DNA from: Seongchinamella unica
Lineage (GTDB): Bacteria > Pseudomonadota > Gammaproteobacteria > Pseudomonadales > Halieaceae
Direction of reading: 5' to 3'
DNA length: 47,235 nucleotides
Assembly (NCBI RefSeq): GCF_004354085.1
Contig: NZ_SMSE01000001.1
Span: 1 to 47,235 of the forward strand
Below, piece after piece: positions 17,152 to 24,603 of this stretch (position 1 is its first letter; each line of letters starts with the position of its first letter). The translations under genes were made by a program, and so were the position numbers. The notes under the pieces are model-generated. The model was not told the origin of the DNA. It saw only the letters and a program-made list of their open reading frames with translations, and did not search any database.

Positions 17152-17403
17152 GGTGCGCCGCGCGTTATCCAAGGCAGGCACCCGATTATCACACCGAACA
17201 AACTGAAGCGGGCTTTCACCGCCAACCTCCCGGACACCGTCCGGGTGACCGACATTACTTACATTCGAACCTGGCAGTGATGGCTCTATCTCGCAGCTGT
17301 GGTCGACCTATACTCACGTAAGGTCGCAGGCTGGTCCAGAGTGAATAGACATTCCGATGATGCAATCGTGACTTTCTTCAATGAGGGTGATCAGAAACGC
17401 TGA
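17152..17403 (+). pseudogene. IS3-family transposase (orfB) central fragment with internal stop
   Basis: The frame reads PDTVRVTDITYIRTWQ, then TGA at 17278-17280, then WLYLAAVVDLYSRKVAGWS. VTDITYI-T--GWLYLA-V-DLYSR is the segment around the first catalytic Asp of IS3-family integrase-core transposases. It lacks the start, the later Asp/Glu and carries the stop, so it is dead. Its last codons overlap the end of the convergent phospholipase A gene, whose stop (17391) therefore lies in IS-derived DNA; the C-terminal residues of that enzyme could have been changed by the insertion. Confidence 0.7.
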
Positions 17404-18428
17404 AGGTAATCGTTCATTGCAATCCCGATGCCGAAACGCTCCATATCGAAATCATAGTCCAGCAGGCTTTCGCCATAGCCGTTATAGTATTGCGCGTAGA
17501 TGCGAAATACCTTGCTGATGGGGTAGCTCCAGGTCAGTTCGAAAGATGTCTCCCGCGTGCCGGGACGCAGCATTGCGGTAATGGTATTGCGATTGGGCGC
17601 CCAGACCGCGCGCAGATCACCGTACCCGTAGTAACGATGCATTCCCGGATTGTCGTCGTCCTCCTCGTCTTCAGGAATCCGGTACCAGGCCCTGGCCAGG
17701 ACCCCCAGATCGTCGGTGATGGAGATAGCGCTTTTGGCCATTATGCGATTCCAACTCCTGGAATACCGCTGGCTCTGCCCGTTCGACTGGTGGTTGAAGC
17801 CCAGCGACCACCCGGCAATCTTAAAGCCCAGTAAATCGTATTCTCTGAAGTCTCGCACGGTGATCTCCGGTTCGTAATTCGTCTCGCGAAACGGCGCAGA
17901 AAATTTATCATTGAACAACTGCCAGTAGGACCTGGAAGTGTAAGAAACGAATGTGTCGAGATTGGTTCCGAACATCTGCCGCCATACCGGTGCCTTTATG
18001 CTGACCTGAAACTGCATTTCATCGTCCTGCACAGGATGGGCTACGTCGGTCTGGTCTTCAAACGGGGCCTGGTTGGGTTTGTCCATGACCGTGTACAGGA
18101 TGTAGTTGGGCAGGTTAGCCGTGATAGCGAAGGGACGTTCCTCGATTTCCGACTCAACAGCGTAGCGAGAAGCAATAACATCCTGTTGTTCGTATACAGG
18201 CAAAGACGTTAAAACTTTCTCTTCTTCTGTAGATAATCTGTCCAGGGCAGTCGCACAAGCCTTGCGAAGTTCCCCAATGCTGGTCGACTCGGCCGCAGTG
18301 GCAATGGCCTTTAACATGCACCTGTCCAGATCGCTTGCCAATACGGGCGAGGGTGCAACTAGAGGGCTGGCAATCAGCAAAGCCAGACCCCAAGCGGCAA
18401 ACTGAGGTGCTCTAAATTTCATTTTCAT
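17391..18428 (-). CDS. pldA: Outer-membrane phospholipase A
   Basis: A 345-residue OMPLA-family protein from ATG 18428 (AGGAG six bases upstream). Signal peptide FAAWGLALLIASPLVAPSPV; a helical region about 35-80; then the barrel. The active-site strand GWSLGFNHQSNGQSQRYSRS followed by WNRI contains the His-x-Ser pair and the Asn of the classical His-Ser-Asn triad. YYNGYGESLLDYD near the C-terminus is the second conserved block. The enzyme hydrolyses phospholipids at the outer membrane when the bilayer is disturbed. The final strand ends MNDYLQRF; its extreme end lies in an IS3 remnant. The gene for a broken beta-barrel protein lies 39 bp upstream. Confidence 0.9.
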   Translation of the reverse strand: MKMKFRAPQFAAWGLALLIASPLVAPSPVLASDLDRCMLKAIATAAESTSIGELRKACATALDRLSTEEEKVLTSLPVYEQQDVIASRYAVESEIEERPFAITANLPNYILYTVMDKPNQAPFEDQTDVAHPVQDDEMQFQVSIKAPVWRQMFGTNLDTFVSYTSRSYWQLFNDKFSAPFRETNYEPEITVRDFREYDLLGFKIAGWSLGFNHQSNGQSQRYSRSWNRIMAKSAISITDDLGVLARAWYRIPEDEEDDDNPGMHRYYGYGDLRAVWAPNRNTITAMLRPGTRETSFELTWSYPISKVFRIYAQYYNGYGESLLDYDFDMERFGIGIAMNDYLQRF

Positions 18429-18467
18429 CAACTGCTCCTGTCGTGCGGTAGAAAGATTCAGATTGAC

Positions 18468-19049
18468 TTACGCCATCCTTGACATCCAAGTGTACAGACT
18501 CAGGTTGTTATTCTTCATCGCAAGACTTGCTATCAGTAAAGTGGAACCACGGGGGCCCAGCGAAAAGCGAATCTGGAAATCAGGCCCAGGGCTGTCAGCA
18601 CCGACCAGAACCATTTTGCTCGGGAGTGTTTTACCGATAGCCACGTCACAACCGATGTCGCCCAGTGCCACACCAGAATCGTTGAATGCCCCCGACAGAA
18701 TGCCGAACTGGCCGTCGCCTGTAGGAAAAAAATCCGCGTCGCCAACCCGGGGAATCGGCTGCTCGTACAACACTGGAAAGTTGGGACGAACGAAGAGATT
18801 GACTCCTTCCCTCAGCGGGCAAGGCAGCACGGGCTGGACCCTAACGCGGTATGCCTCCTGACCGTCGGCCGCGGTCAGGTCGCCCTTATAGCTGGTGTAG
18901 TCCAGGTTGAAATTGAGAATGCCAAGGGTGGTATTGGGATTGGCCAGCTCTCGCGCGATCTCTACATTGCTCTGCTCGTCCTGCGCTGAAACGCCCGTAG
19001 CCGCCAAAGCGAGCGCCAATCCTGCTAACAACGTTGTGTCTCGCTTCAT
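18468..19049 (-). CDS. Neuromedin-U/MetA-like outer-membrane barrel protein, C-terminally truncated
   Basis: A 193-residue product with signal peptide (TTLLAGLALALAATGVSAQ) and the opening of the transporter-like barrel family often annotated neuromedin U: ELANPNTTLGILNFNLDYTS, VRVQPVLPCPLREGVNLFVR and NFPVLYEQPIPRVGDADFFP with GVALGDIGCDVAIGKTLPS. Relatives are around 270-300 residues; here the sequence leaves the family after about residue 165 and ends MKNNNLSLYTWMSRMA, so the last strands are missing. AAGGGAA precedes ATG 19049. Probably a dying gene, although a short protein could still be made. It lies just before pldA in the same direction. Confidence 0.55.
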   Translation of the reverse strand: MKRDTTLLAGLALALAATGVSAQDEQSNVEIARELANPNTTLGILNFNLDYTSYKGDLTAADGQEAYRVRVQPVLPCPLREGVNLFVRPNFPVLYEQPIPRVGDADFFPTGDGQFGILSGAFNDSGVALGDIGCDVAIGKTLPSKMVLVGADSPGPDFQIRFSLGPRGSTLLIASLAMKNNNLSLYTWMSRMA

Positions 19050-19103
19050 ACGGTTTCCCTTATTTTGCTCGTGACAGGGATGCTAGTTTGTTTTGGGATT
19101 GGA

Positions 19104-19673
19104 TCATAAAGCGGCCCTCAGGCGGAGGCCGAAAAATGTGCTCCAGTCATCAGTTGGATTGAGGATCGGATTTTGGATGACCTGGAAAATTGGCGTAAGC
19201 GCGATTCCCTGGGTGAGTTGAAGTAGCGGCGCCAGCCCCTTTCCAGGAAAGGCGTAACCCAGCATGCTCGCAAACTTTCCCCACGGTGGCGGCAACTTGT
19301 CAATGGCGTCGAGTCGGGCAGAAGAGCCGGCGAGCGACAGCGTGCCGGCTGTCATGTCCTGTAACGGGTCGCCCAGGCGCGCCAGCTTGTCGAGATCGAC
19401 GCGCTGAGGTGCATAGGACCTTTCCCGCACAGCAAAGACGATATACGACGGGGTCGACCTGAATACCCCCTCGTAGCCTAACTTCCTGGAAAGACATGCA
19501 AGGAAGGACTCCAGCCGGCCAGCGGTGGAACCGTATCCATGGGCCGCGAGTCCTATCTTGACGATATATCGCCACGCTTCCTCGAAGGAAACACTTGCGA
19601 GTCCCTGAAACTCTTCGGCAGCGGTTTTTCCGACCACATGATACCTGCTATTCAAAATCCGAGAATTCGCCAC
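19104..19673 (-). pseudogene. Chimera: ThrE-exporter N-terminal piece joined to a porin C-terminus
   Basis: The open frame joins two unrelated families. Residues about 28-135 (SFEEAWRYIVKIGLAAHGYG, FRSTPSYIVFAVRERSYAP, RVDLDKLARLGDPLQDM, LDAIDKLPPPWGKFASMLGY) match the cytoplasmic N-terminal domain of threonine/serine exporter (ThrE) proteins. The last 35 residues (GIALTPIFQVIQNPILNPTD followed by DWSTFFGLRLRAAL) match the final strands of OprB-like carbohydrate porins, ending in a barrel-type hydrophobic terminus. All ThrE membrane helices and most of the porin are absent. The GTG start at 19673 overlaps an amidohydrolase remnant in another frame. No working product is likely. Confidence 0.6.
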
Positions 19674-19788
19674 GAATCAAATACACCAGCATCGAGCCAG
19701 TGCACATCGATCATGCCTGGCATTATGGTTTTGACATTGCCTTCTATACCGTCAGCTCCTTTCGGCGCTTGAATATCTTTGGCCATTC
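19652..19788 (-). pseudogene. Amidohydrolase fragment B (downstream half of a split N-terminus)
   Basis: The frame from ATG 19788 reads MAKDIQAPKGADGIEGNVKT followed by IMPGMIDVHWLDAG and ends at TGA 19652. G-x-TIMPGMIDVHWH is the metal-site strand of imidazolonepropionase-like amidohydrolases (normally HxH; here HWL, so the second His is lost). The preceding part of such a domain, NVNVFDGVNGALIEN, is found as fragment A at 21504-21680, on the other side of the M81 peptidase gene. Together they look like one gene split by insertion. Confidence 0.5.
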
Positions 19789-19808
19789 GGTTTTTCCATC
19801 GAAAATTT

Positions 19809-21476
19809 TCACGTAGCCGTAACATCAAACGTTGCGCTTTCGTCGAGAGGGTAGATGGGATACGTTAGCTGGGTGTGCTCGAAAAGCGTAATATCGCGGC
19901 TGGTTGTTCCGGGAACATCAGCGATCAACAACTTATCGGTGAAGTTTTCATAGAACGCTCGAAAGTGCATCCCGCTTTTGACACCTATAACGTCATATTC
20001 CTGAATGATGATGCCATGCGGCCGTCCCTGCGTATCATCATAGGTCTGGCATAGGCCGGAAATAACGATGACATCTACCGTATTCGCCGCTTCGATGACC
20101 AACCTGGCGGTAGGGCCAAGCTGGAATGGGCCGTTGAAAGCGGTCCCCCCGCGAACGATCTCATTCCCATCGGAAAGGGACTTGACATAGGCTTTGGTCT
20201 TGATTGGTTCGCCCGCCAATTTCTCAAATTTGCCACCGAGGCTCACATCGATTGTTGCTCCGACACCGGCAGCGACTGCGGCCTTTGCGGTTTCCGGATC
20301 GTGTATGGACATGAAAGCGACTTTCCCCAGGCCTTTGGTCTCCATCAGGGCCTTCAGTAGGTGGGTGCCGCCACCGCCGGCTCCGCCACCCGGATTATCC
20401 GCAGCGTCCCCAATCACGATCGGGGTATGGTCGATGACATCGCCTTTCGTTGGCAATTGACGAACATAATGGCCGTCCCTCTCGAGCATGGCCAGCACCG
20501 TGCCCATCGTTTTGTCCAAAGTCTCTAATGGGATAATGGACTCTTTCCGGTGATCCCATATCCACTGCGCCAGTTCGTCCACCAGTTCCTGTGCCAGCTC
20601 GAGGTCATTTTCGGTCGTGACCATCGGATACACGCCACAAAAATCACTGTCCTGGTAGGGGAAACCATGCATCACAGAGCAGTTGAGAACGCCGGGGCGC
20701 TGTTCTATTTCAATGCACATTTCTTTCAGACGATTTGCAAAGGTGCCCTGCTCTTCGGTATTGCTCATGCCCATCATCAGGGGCACTTTGCGATAGGCGG
20801 GGGTAGGATGCGATTCTCCTGCCAGGATTGCAGCGCCACGATACATGGCATCACGTGCACACGCATTCATATCCATATGAGGATATTGTTTGCAGGCACT
20901 GAAGAAATTCATGTTATCCATCATTTTGTCGGTGATCTTGCCATGCAGATCACCCGACCAGACGATCATCGTGTCCTTTCCGACCAGGGCTCTGACCGCC
21001 TCCGCCAAGTCTCCCTCAAGATCGTGCGTGCTATTCACCATCCCGGCACCGTGGACAGACAGGTAGACGATATCCATCGGCAACTGTGTTTTCAGCGTGT
21101 GCAAGATGTCCTTTTTCGCATCTGCCCAAGCTTGATCATTCACCGTGCTAAAGCACCAGTCTATGTAATACATAACACCGGGAAGCAGCTCCCAGCCCTC
21201 TTCCTCGCATACGTCAACGGCTCCACCAATGGCAGTTCCTTTTATCTGCTGCTTGATCTCATCGCCGCGGAAAACGCGCATTCTGTCCAGCGTAGTTTCG
21301 CCCATGCCTTCGGTGAGGTAGGTGTTGGTTTCATGGAAAAAGCCAACATAGGACACTCTTAATTTTTTTGAATTTGGCATTTCTTTCTCACTGTCCCCCC
21401 GGAACGCAAGTAAAGGTGACGATGCTGCAGCAATACCCGCAGAGCCAGCAAGCGTAATAAATTTTCTACGTTTCAT
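19809..21476 (-). CDS. Tat-exported M81 (MlrC-like) metallopeptidase
   Basis: A 555-residue protein with twin-arginine signal (KRRKFITLAGSAGIAAASS) and a full M81 domain. Glu49 in GFFHETNTY, Asp176 and His178 in WSGDLHGK, and His200 in CKQYPHMD reproduce the Glu...Asp-x-His-(21)-His zinc arrangement I recall for microcystinase MlrC. The C-terminal half has GDAADNPGGGAGGGGTHLL and GPTARLVIEA. MlrC cleaves linear peptides holding the Adda residue; other M81 members have unknown peptide substrates. No clear Shine-Dalgarno before ATG 21476. The gene lies within a split amidohydrolase pseudogene and is followed upstream by exported serine hydrolase and D-aminoacylase-like genes on the same strand, suggesting peptide breakdown in the periplasm. 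Confidence 0.88.
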   Translation of the reverse strand: MKRRKFITLAGSAGIAAASSPLLAFRGDSEKEMPNSKKLRVSYVGFFHETNTYLTEGMGETTLDRMRVFRGDEIKQQIKGTAIGGAVDVCEEEGWELLPGVMYYIDWCFSTVNDQAWADAKKDILHTLKTQLPMDIVYLSVHGAGMVNSTHDLEGDLAEAVRALVGKDTMIVWSGDLHGKITDKMMDNMNFFSACKQYPHMDMNACARDAMYRGAAILAGESHPTPAYRKVPLMMGMSNTEEQGTFANRLKEMCIEIEQRPGVLNCSVMHGFPYQDSDFCGVYPMVTTENDLELAQELVDELAQWIWDHRKESIIPLETLDKTMGTVLAMLERDGHYVRQLPTKGDVIDHTPIVIGDAADNPGGGAGGGGTHLLKALMETKGLGKVAFMSIHDPETAKAAVAAGVGATIDVSLGGKFEKLAGEPIKTKAYVKSLSDGNEIVRGGTAFNGPFQLGPTARLVIEAANTVDVIVISGLCQTYDDTQGRPHGIIIQEYDVIGVKSGMHFRAFYENFTDKLLIADVPGTTSRDITLFEHTQLTYPIYPLDESATFDVTAT

Positions 21477-21503
21477 GAGCTTTGATTGCTACCTATACGA
21501 TAA

Positions 21504-21680
21504 TTAAGTGAAAAGTGTTTTTACAGAGTTTTCGATCAGGGCCCCGTTCACGCCGTCAAAGACGTTGACGTTCGTGAACAGAATTGACCGGTGGGTTCTT
21601 GAGCAGCCGTCGGCAGGGCGAAGCTCACCGCGACGACAAGCGCCGTGGTCAGGTTCCTTAGGTTTATTTAGTTTCCGCAT
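21504..21680 (-). pseudogene. Amidohydrolase fragment A (signal peptide and first strand)
   Basis: From ATG 21680 one frame starts MRKLNK; a second frame continues LTTALVVAVSFALPTAAQEP, a good signal peptide; the first frame resumes with ILFTNVNVFDGVNGALIENS, the opening beta strand of exported amidohydrolases, and stops at TAA 21504. Two frameshifts thus separate parts that belong together. The missing continuation (the VIDG-GKT-MPG-ID-H strand) appears beyond the M81 gene as fragment B at 19652-19788. Confidence 0.55.
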
Positions 21681-21779
21681 TGGATTTGTCCTGTTGTCGA
21701 TGCAGCGGGTTCGGTGGAGAAGTCAATCTGCGCCGTGCAGGATCGCCCCCCACCGAATCCGTGGCTGATGTCGCCCCGG

Positions 21780-23294
21780 TTAGTCGAAGACAGAACCGGT
21801 GGCCGGGAATTCGTCGACCGGCCCGTCGCCGCGAATGAAGATCCGGTGGTTGAATCGCACGTAGTTGAGTGCGCCAGACGGATCTTCGAGCAATTCGCCA
21901 AGGGCTCCCTCGTTCGGGCCTTCGGTGATGATGAAAAAGCCCTCGGCCGTGTTGGCCACATTGGCCGGCGCGGGATCCGCTCCCTTGGTCAATGCGGAGA
22001 ACTGGACAAACACATATTTGTCGCCCTCTTTGCGGATCTCGATGTTTTGGGAATTACCCTTGAAGACGCCGACGAAGGGGTCGAGCACAGACGGATCAAC
22101 GCCCGCTGCGACCGGAGAGTCGGCCTCGATTTTCGTGAAGGCTTTGACCATTGCGTTCGCAACTTTTTTGTAGGCCTCGACTCCGCGATCACTGTGGACC
22201 AAAACCACCACGGCAAAGTCGTGATCCGGGATCAGCTGCAGAAAAGAACGCGTGCCGGGCCAGTTCCCCCCGTGGCTGGGACTGATGACCCCGTCGTAGT
22301 CGTGGACGAACCATGTCAGCCCGGTAAAGTCGCCGGCCTCAGCCTCGACTGCCGGAGCGTGGGCATAGTCCAGTGCTTCTTCCGACAACAGCTGGTTTCC
22401 GGAGGTGTCCTTGCCGTCCAGCTGAAAGCGGGCGTATTTCAGCATGTCGGTAACCGTAGAACGGATCCCGCCGGAGGCTGCGGACTCTCTTATCAACGGA
22501 ATGTAGTACGGCTTTAGATCACTGATGCTGCCTTCCCCGTAGATCGGCGGATGACCCCATGCGTAATTTTCAGCCGGAGGGGTGGTGTCGTAATTAAAGG
22601 ATGACGCATCCATGCCGAGCGGGGCGAACAGGTACTCTTCGATCAGGGTCTCGATCGGCTTTCCGCCGACATGCGACACCACATGGGTCGCGAAGGTGAT
22701 ACTGGTGTTGTTGTACATCCAGGTTTGACCAAACGGATAGATCTGCGGGATGTAAGCCCCCTGGAGCATGACCTTCTCGGATATCGATCCACCCGGAGGA
22801 ACACGAAGGAACCCATGGTCGCCATACCAGCCAGCGCGATGGTGGAACAGGTCAACGACCCGCGCTTTCGACGTTGCGTCGTAATCCGCAACCCTCCACC
22901 ACGGCAGGATGTCGACGACACGCGCGTTCAAATCCAGATCGCCCTGTTCGGACAGCTGCATGGCCACCGTCGACAGGAAGGTTTTTGTCACAGAGCCAAT
23001 TTGAAAATGCGTATCAGGGGTAACGGCCTCGTCGGTGCCTACCTTGGTGACACCGAGGCCGGTGCTGTAGGAGTTGGGCCCATGGATGACCCCGACAGCA
23101 AGTCCCGGTATGTGCATTTCCTTAATCAGTCCAGAAGCTTCAGCGACGACCGCATCGAAGGTCGCCTGGCCATCCTCCTGTGTCATGAACTGTTGGTTGT
23201 TCTGCGCTAGTGCTGGCTGAAAGCCAAGTGATGACGTAACAATTAGGGTGAATAATGGTTTCATCAGGGCCTTCACTGGATTTTTCCTTTTCAT
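21780..23294 (-). CDS. Exported S12-family serine hydrolase (class C beta-lactamase fold)
   Basis: From ATG 23294 (GAGGAAT upstream) a 504-residue protein with signal peptide (ALMKPLFTLIVTSSLGFQPA, cleavage after LAQ). FQIGSVTKTF provides nucleophile Ser101 and Lys104, WMYNNTSITF the Tyr194-x-Asn motif, and SPSHGGNWPG the HxG triad in place of KTG. These are the marks of S12 peptidases/esterases: D-alanyl carboxypeptidases, D-aminopeptidases, EstB esterases and MlrB. About 110 C-terminal residues form an extra domain (PSVLDPFVGVFKGNSQNIEI). The open frame upstream of 23294 is not credible. Its place between M81 peptidase and D-aminoacylase-like genes favours peptide substrates with D-residues. 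Confidence 0.85.
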   Translation of the reverse strand: MKRKNPVKALMKPLFTLIVTSSLGFQPALAQNNQQFMTQEDGQATFDAVVAEASGLIKEMHIPGLAVGVIHGPNSYSTGLGVTKVGTDEAVTPDTHFQIGSVTKTFLSTVAMQLSEQGDLDLNARVVDILPWWRVADYDATSKARVVDLFHHRAGWYGDHGFLRVPPGGSISEKVMLQGAYIPQIYPFGQTWMYNNTSITFATHVVSHVGGKPIETLIEEYLFAPLGMDASSFNYDTTPPAENYAWGHPPIYGEGSISDLKPYYIPLIRESAASGGIRSTVTDMLKYARFQLDGKDTSGNQLLSEEALDYAHAPAVEAEAGDFTGLTWFVHDYDGVISPSHGGNWPGTRSFLQLIPDHDFAVVVLVHSDRGVEAYKKVANAMVKAFTKIEADSPVAAGVDPSVLDPFVGVFKGNSQNIEIRKEGDKYVFVQFSALTKGADPAPANVANTAEGFFIITEGPNEGALGELLEDPSGALNYVRFNHRIFIRGDGPVDEFPATGSVFD

Positions 23295-23406
23295 TGGATT
23301 CCTCACTGGTTTTCTCCTGTCGGTATAACGATGGTTCTTCCTGGGGAGTTCTGTCTTCGCCGCGCAAGATCGCACTGGCAGAGCCTGCACGGCGAAGTTT
23401 CCCCGA

Positions 23407-24405
23407 TTACTGCTTCGCCATCTGCCCAACGTAGTAGTAGTCGTATAGCGAGCGGGCGACCTCAGCAATTGCCCGATCCCTGTTAGCCTCCGATGTCTCG
23501 CTGCTCTTGGTGAACACAGCGATTGCAAACCGACGACCGTCGGGGAGCGTGATATAACCGACGTCATTGGCCACTCCCCCAATGGTTCCGGTCTTGTGCG
23601 CCACGGGCGTACCCTTCGGCAGCAGCCCCTTGAGCCGGCCAGCGCCGGTGCGCGTGCGCGACATGACATCAATCAGGAAGTCGCGGCTCTCGGCACTCGT
23701 CGCCGTGCCGCTGTCGATGGCAAGCAGGAGTTTCAGCATCGCAAGGGGCGTTGCGTGGTCGCGGGGGTCCGCCTCAAAGTCCAGATTGCGGTCACTTACG
23801 ATCGTCGCAAGCTCCGGCCGGGCCTTGAAGGCCTCTGTGGCGACTTTCATCGTGGCAGGTCCCGGCAGGCCATAGAATTCCCCGATGATCTCGCCGGTCA
23901 GCCGATCGACCCTGAAATCGGTGATCCCGAGCCTGCGCAGATTCTCGGTCACTGCCGCGGGTCCGCCAGCCTGCCCCATCAAGGTGTCGGTCGCCGTGTT
24001 GTCGCTCTCCGTGATCATGATCTCCATCAGGTTCGCCACCGAAAGCTGAAGCCCTGGATGCACGAATGTGTCGCTAAGCGCAGCGTCGCCGATCATCATC
24101 ATGTCGGGTGTGATTTCGACCATCTGGTCGAGGCTCAGTTCCTCCCTGTCCACGCGGTCCAGAATCGCAGTGGCGATCGCCACCTTGTAGGTGCTGGCCA
24201 TGGGGAAGGTTTCATCGCCATTCAACGCGATGACTTCGTCGCTGCCGATCTCCTGCGCCGCAAAGCCGATGCGCCCGACAAGCTTCGCCGCGAATTGCTC
24301 AATCGCGGCGGCAACAGGCTTGCCGTCTGATGTCTGGCCGTACGCTGGGCTGAATATGGCCGCCGCGGAAACCGCAAGAGCCATGATGATGTTGCGAAGT
24401 TTCAT
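23407..24405 (-). CDS. Class A beta-lactamase-like serine hydrolase
   Basis: A 332-residue exported protein (signal IIMALAVSAAAIFSPAYGQ) with the class A motifs MASTYK (Ser71, Lys74), ESDNT (Ser134-Asp-Asn136) and AHKTGT (Lys271-Thr-Gly). The omega-loop motif E-x-E-L-N is not seen; the aligned stretch reads FRVDRLTGEIIGEF, putting Thr where the deacylating Glu166 normally follows D-R-x. It may therefore hydrolyse beta-lactams poorly or act on another acyl substrate; related proteins with altered omega loops exist and some have the Glu elsewhere. AAGGAGATATCTGG before ATG 24405 is a strong ribosome binding site. GC-rich codons, like its two neighbours, suggest joint transfer. Confidence 0.8.
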   Translation of the reverse strand: MKLRNIIMALAVSAAAIFSPAYGQTSDGKPVAAAIEQFAAKLVGRIGFAAQEIGSDEVIALNGDETFPMASTYKVAIATAILDRVDREELSLDQMVEITPDMMMIGDAALSDTFVHPGLQLSVANLMEIMITESDNTATDTLMGQAGGPAAVTENLRRLGITDFRVDRLTGEIIGEFYGLPGPATMKVATEAFKARPELATIVSDRNLDFEADPRDHATPLAMLKLLLAIDSGTATSAESRDFLIDVMSRTRTGAGRLKGLLPKGTPVAHKTGTIGGVANDVGYITLPDGRRFAIAVFTKSSETSEANRDRAIAEVARSLYDYYYVGQMAKQ

Positions 24406-24603
24406 TCCAGATATCTCCTTCCTGTGATACAGGTTTCAGGACTGTCCCATTCGGTGTTGATGCCCCGGAACGCGCAGCCTGCGCGCAAGACCTGGGCGAA
24501 TAGCAGCCAGGAGACGGAGATCAAAAACTGCATGATCCCGTCTTCTTGCCTGTTCACGCCACACTCAGTTGCCGTGCTTCGCCGGGACGGCAGACGTGAC
24601 ATC

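Noticed and set aside
23295-23672. Upstream extension of the S12 hydrolase frame
   Set aside because: The signal peptide and GAGGAAT ribosome binding site place the start at 23294; the extension overlaps the class A gene and is Arg/Pro-rich.
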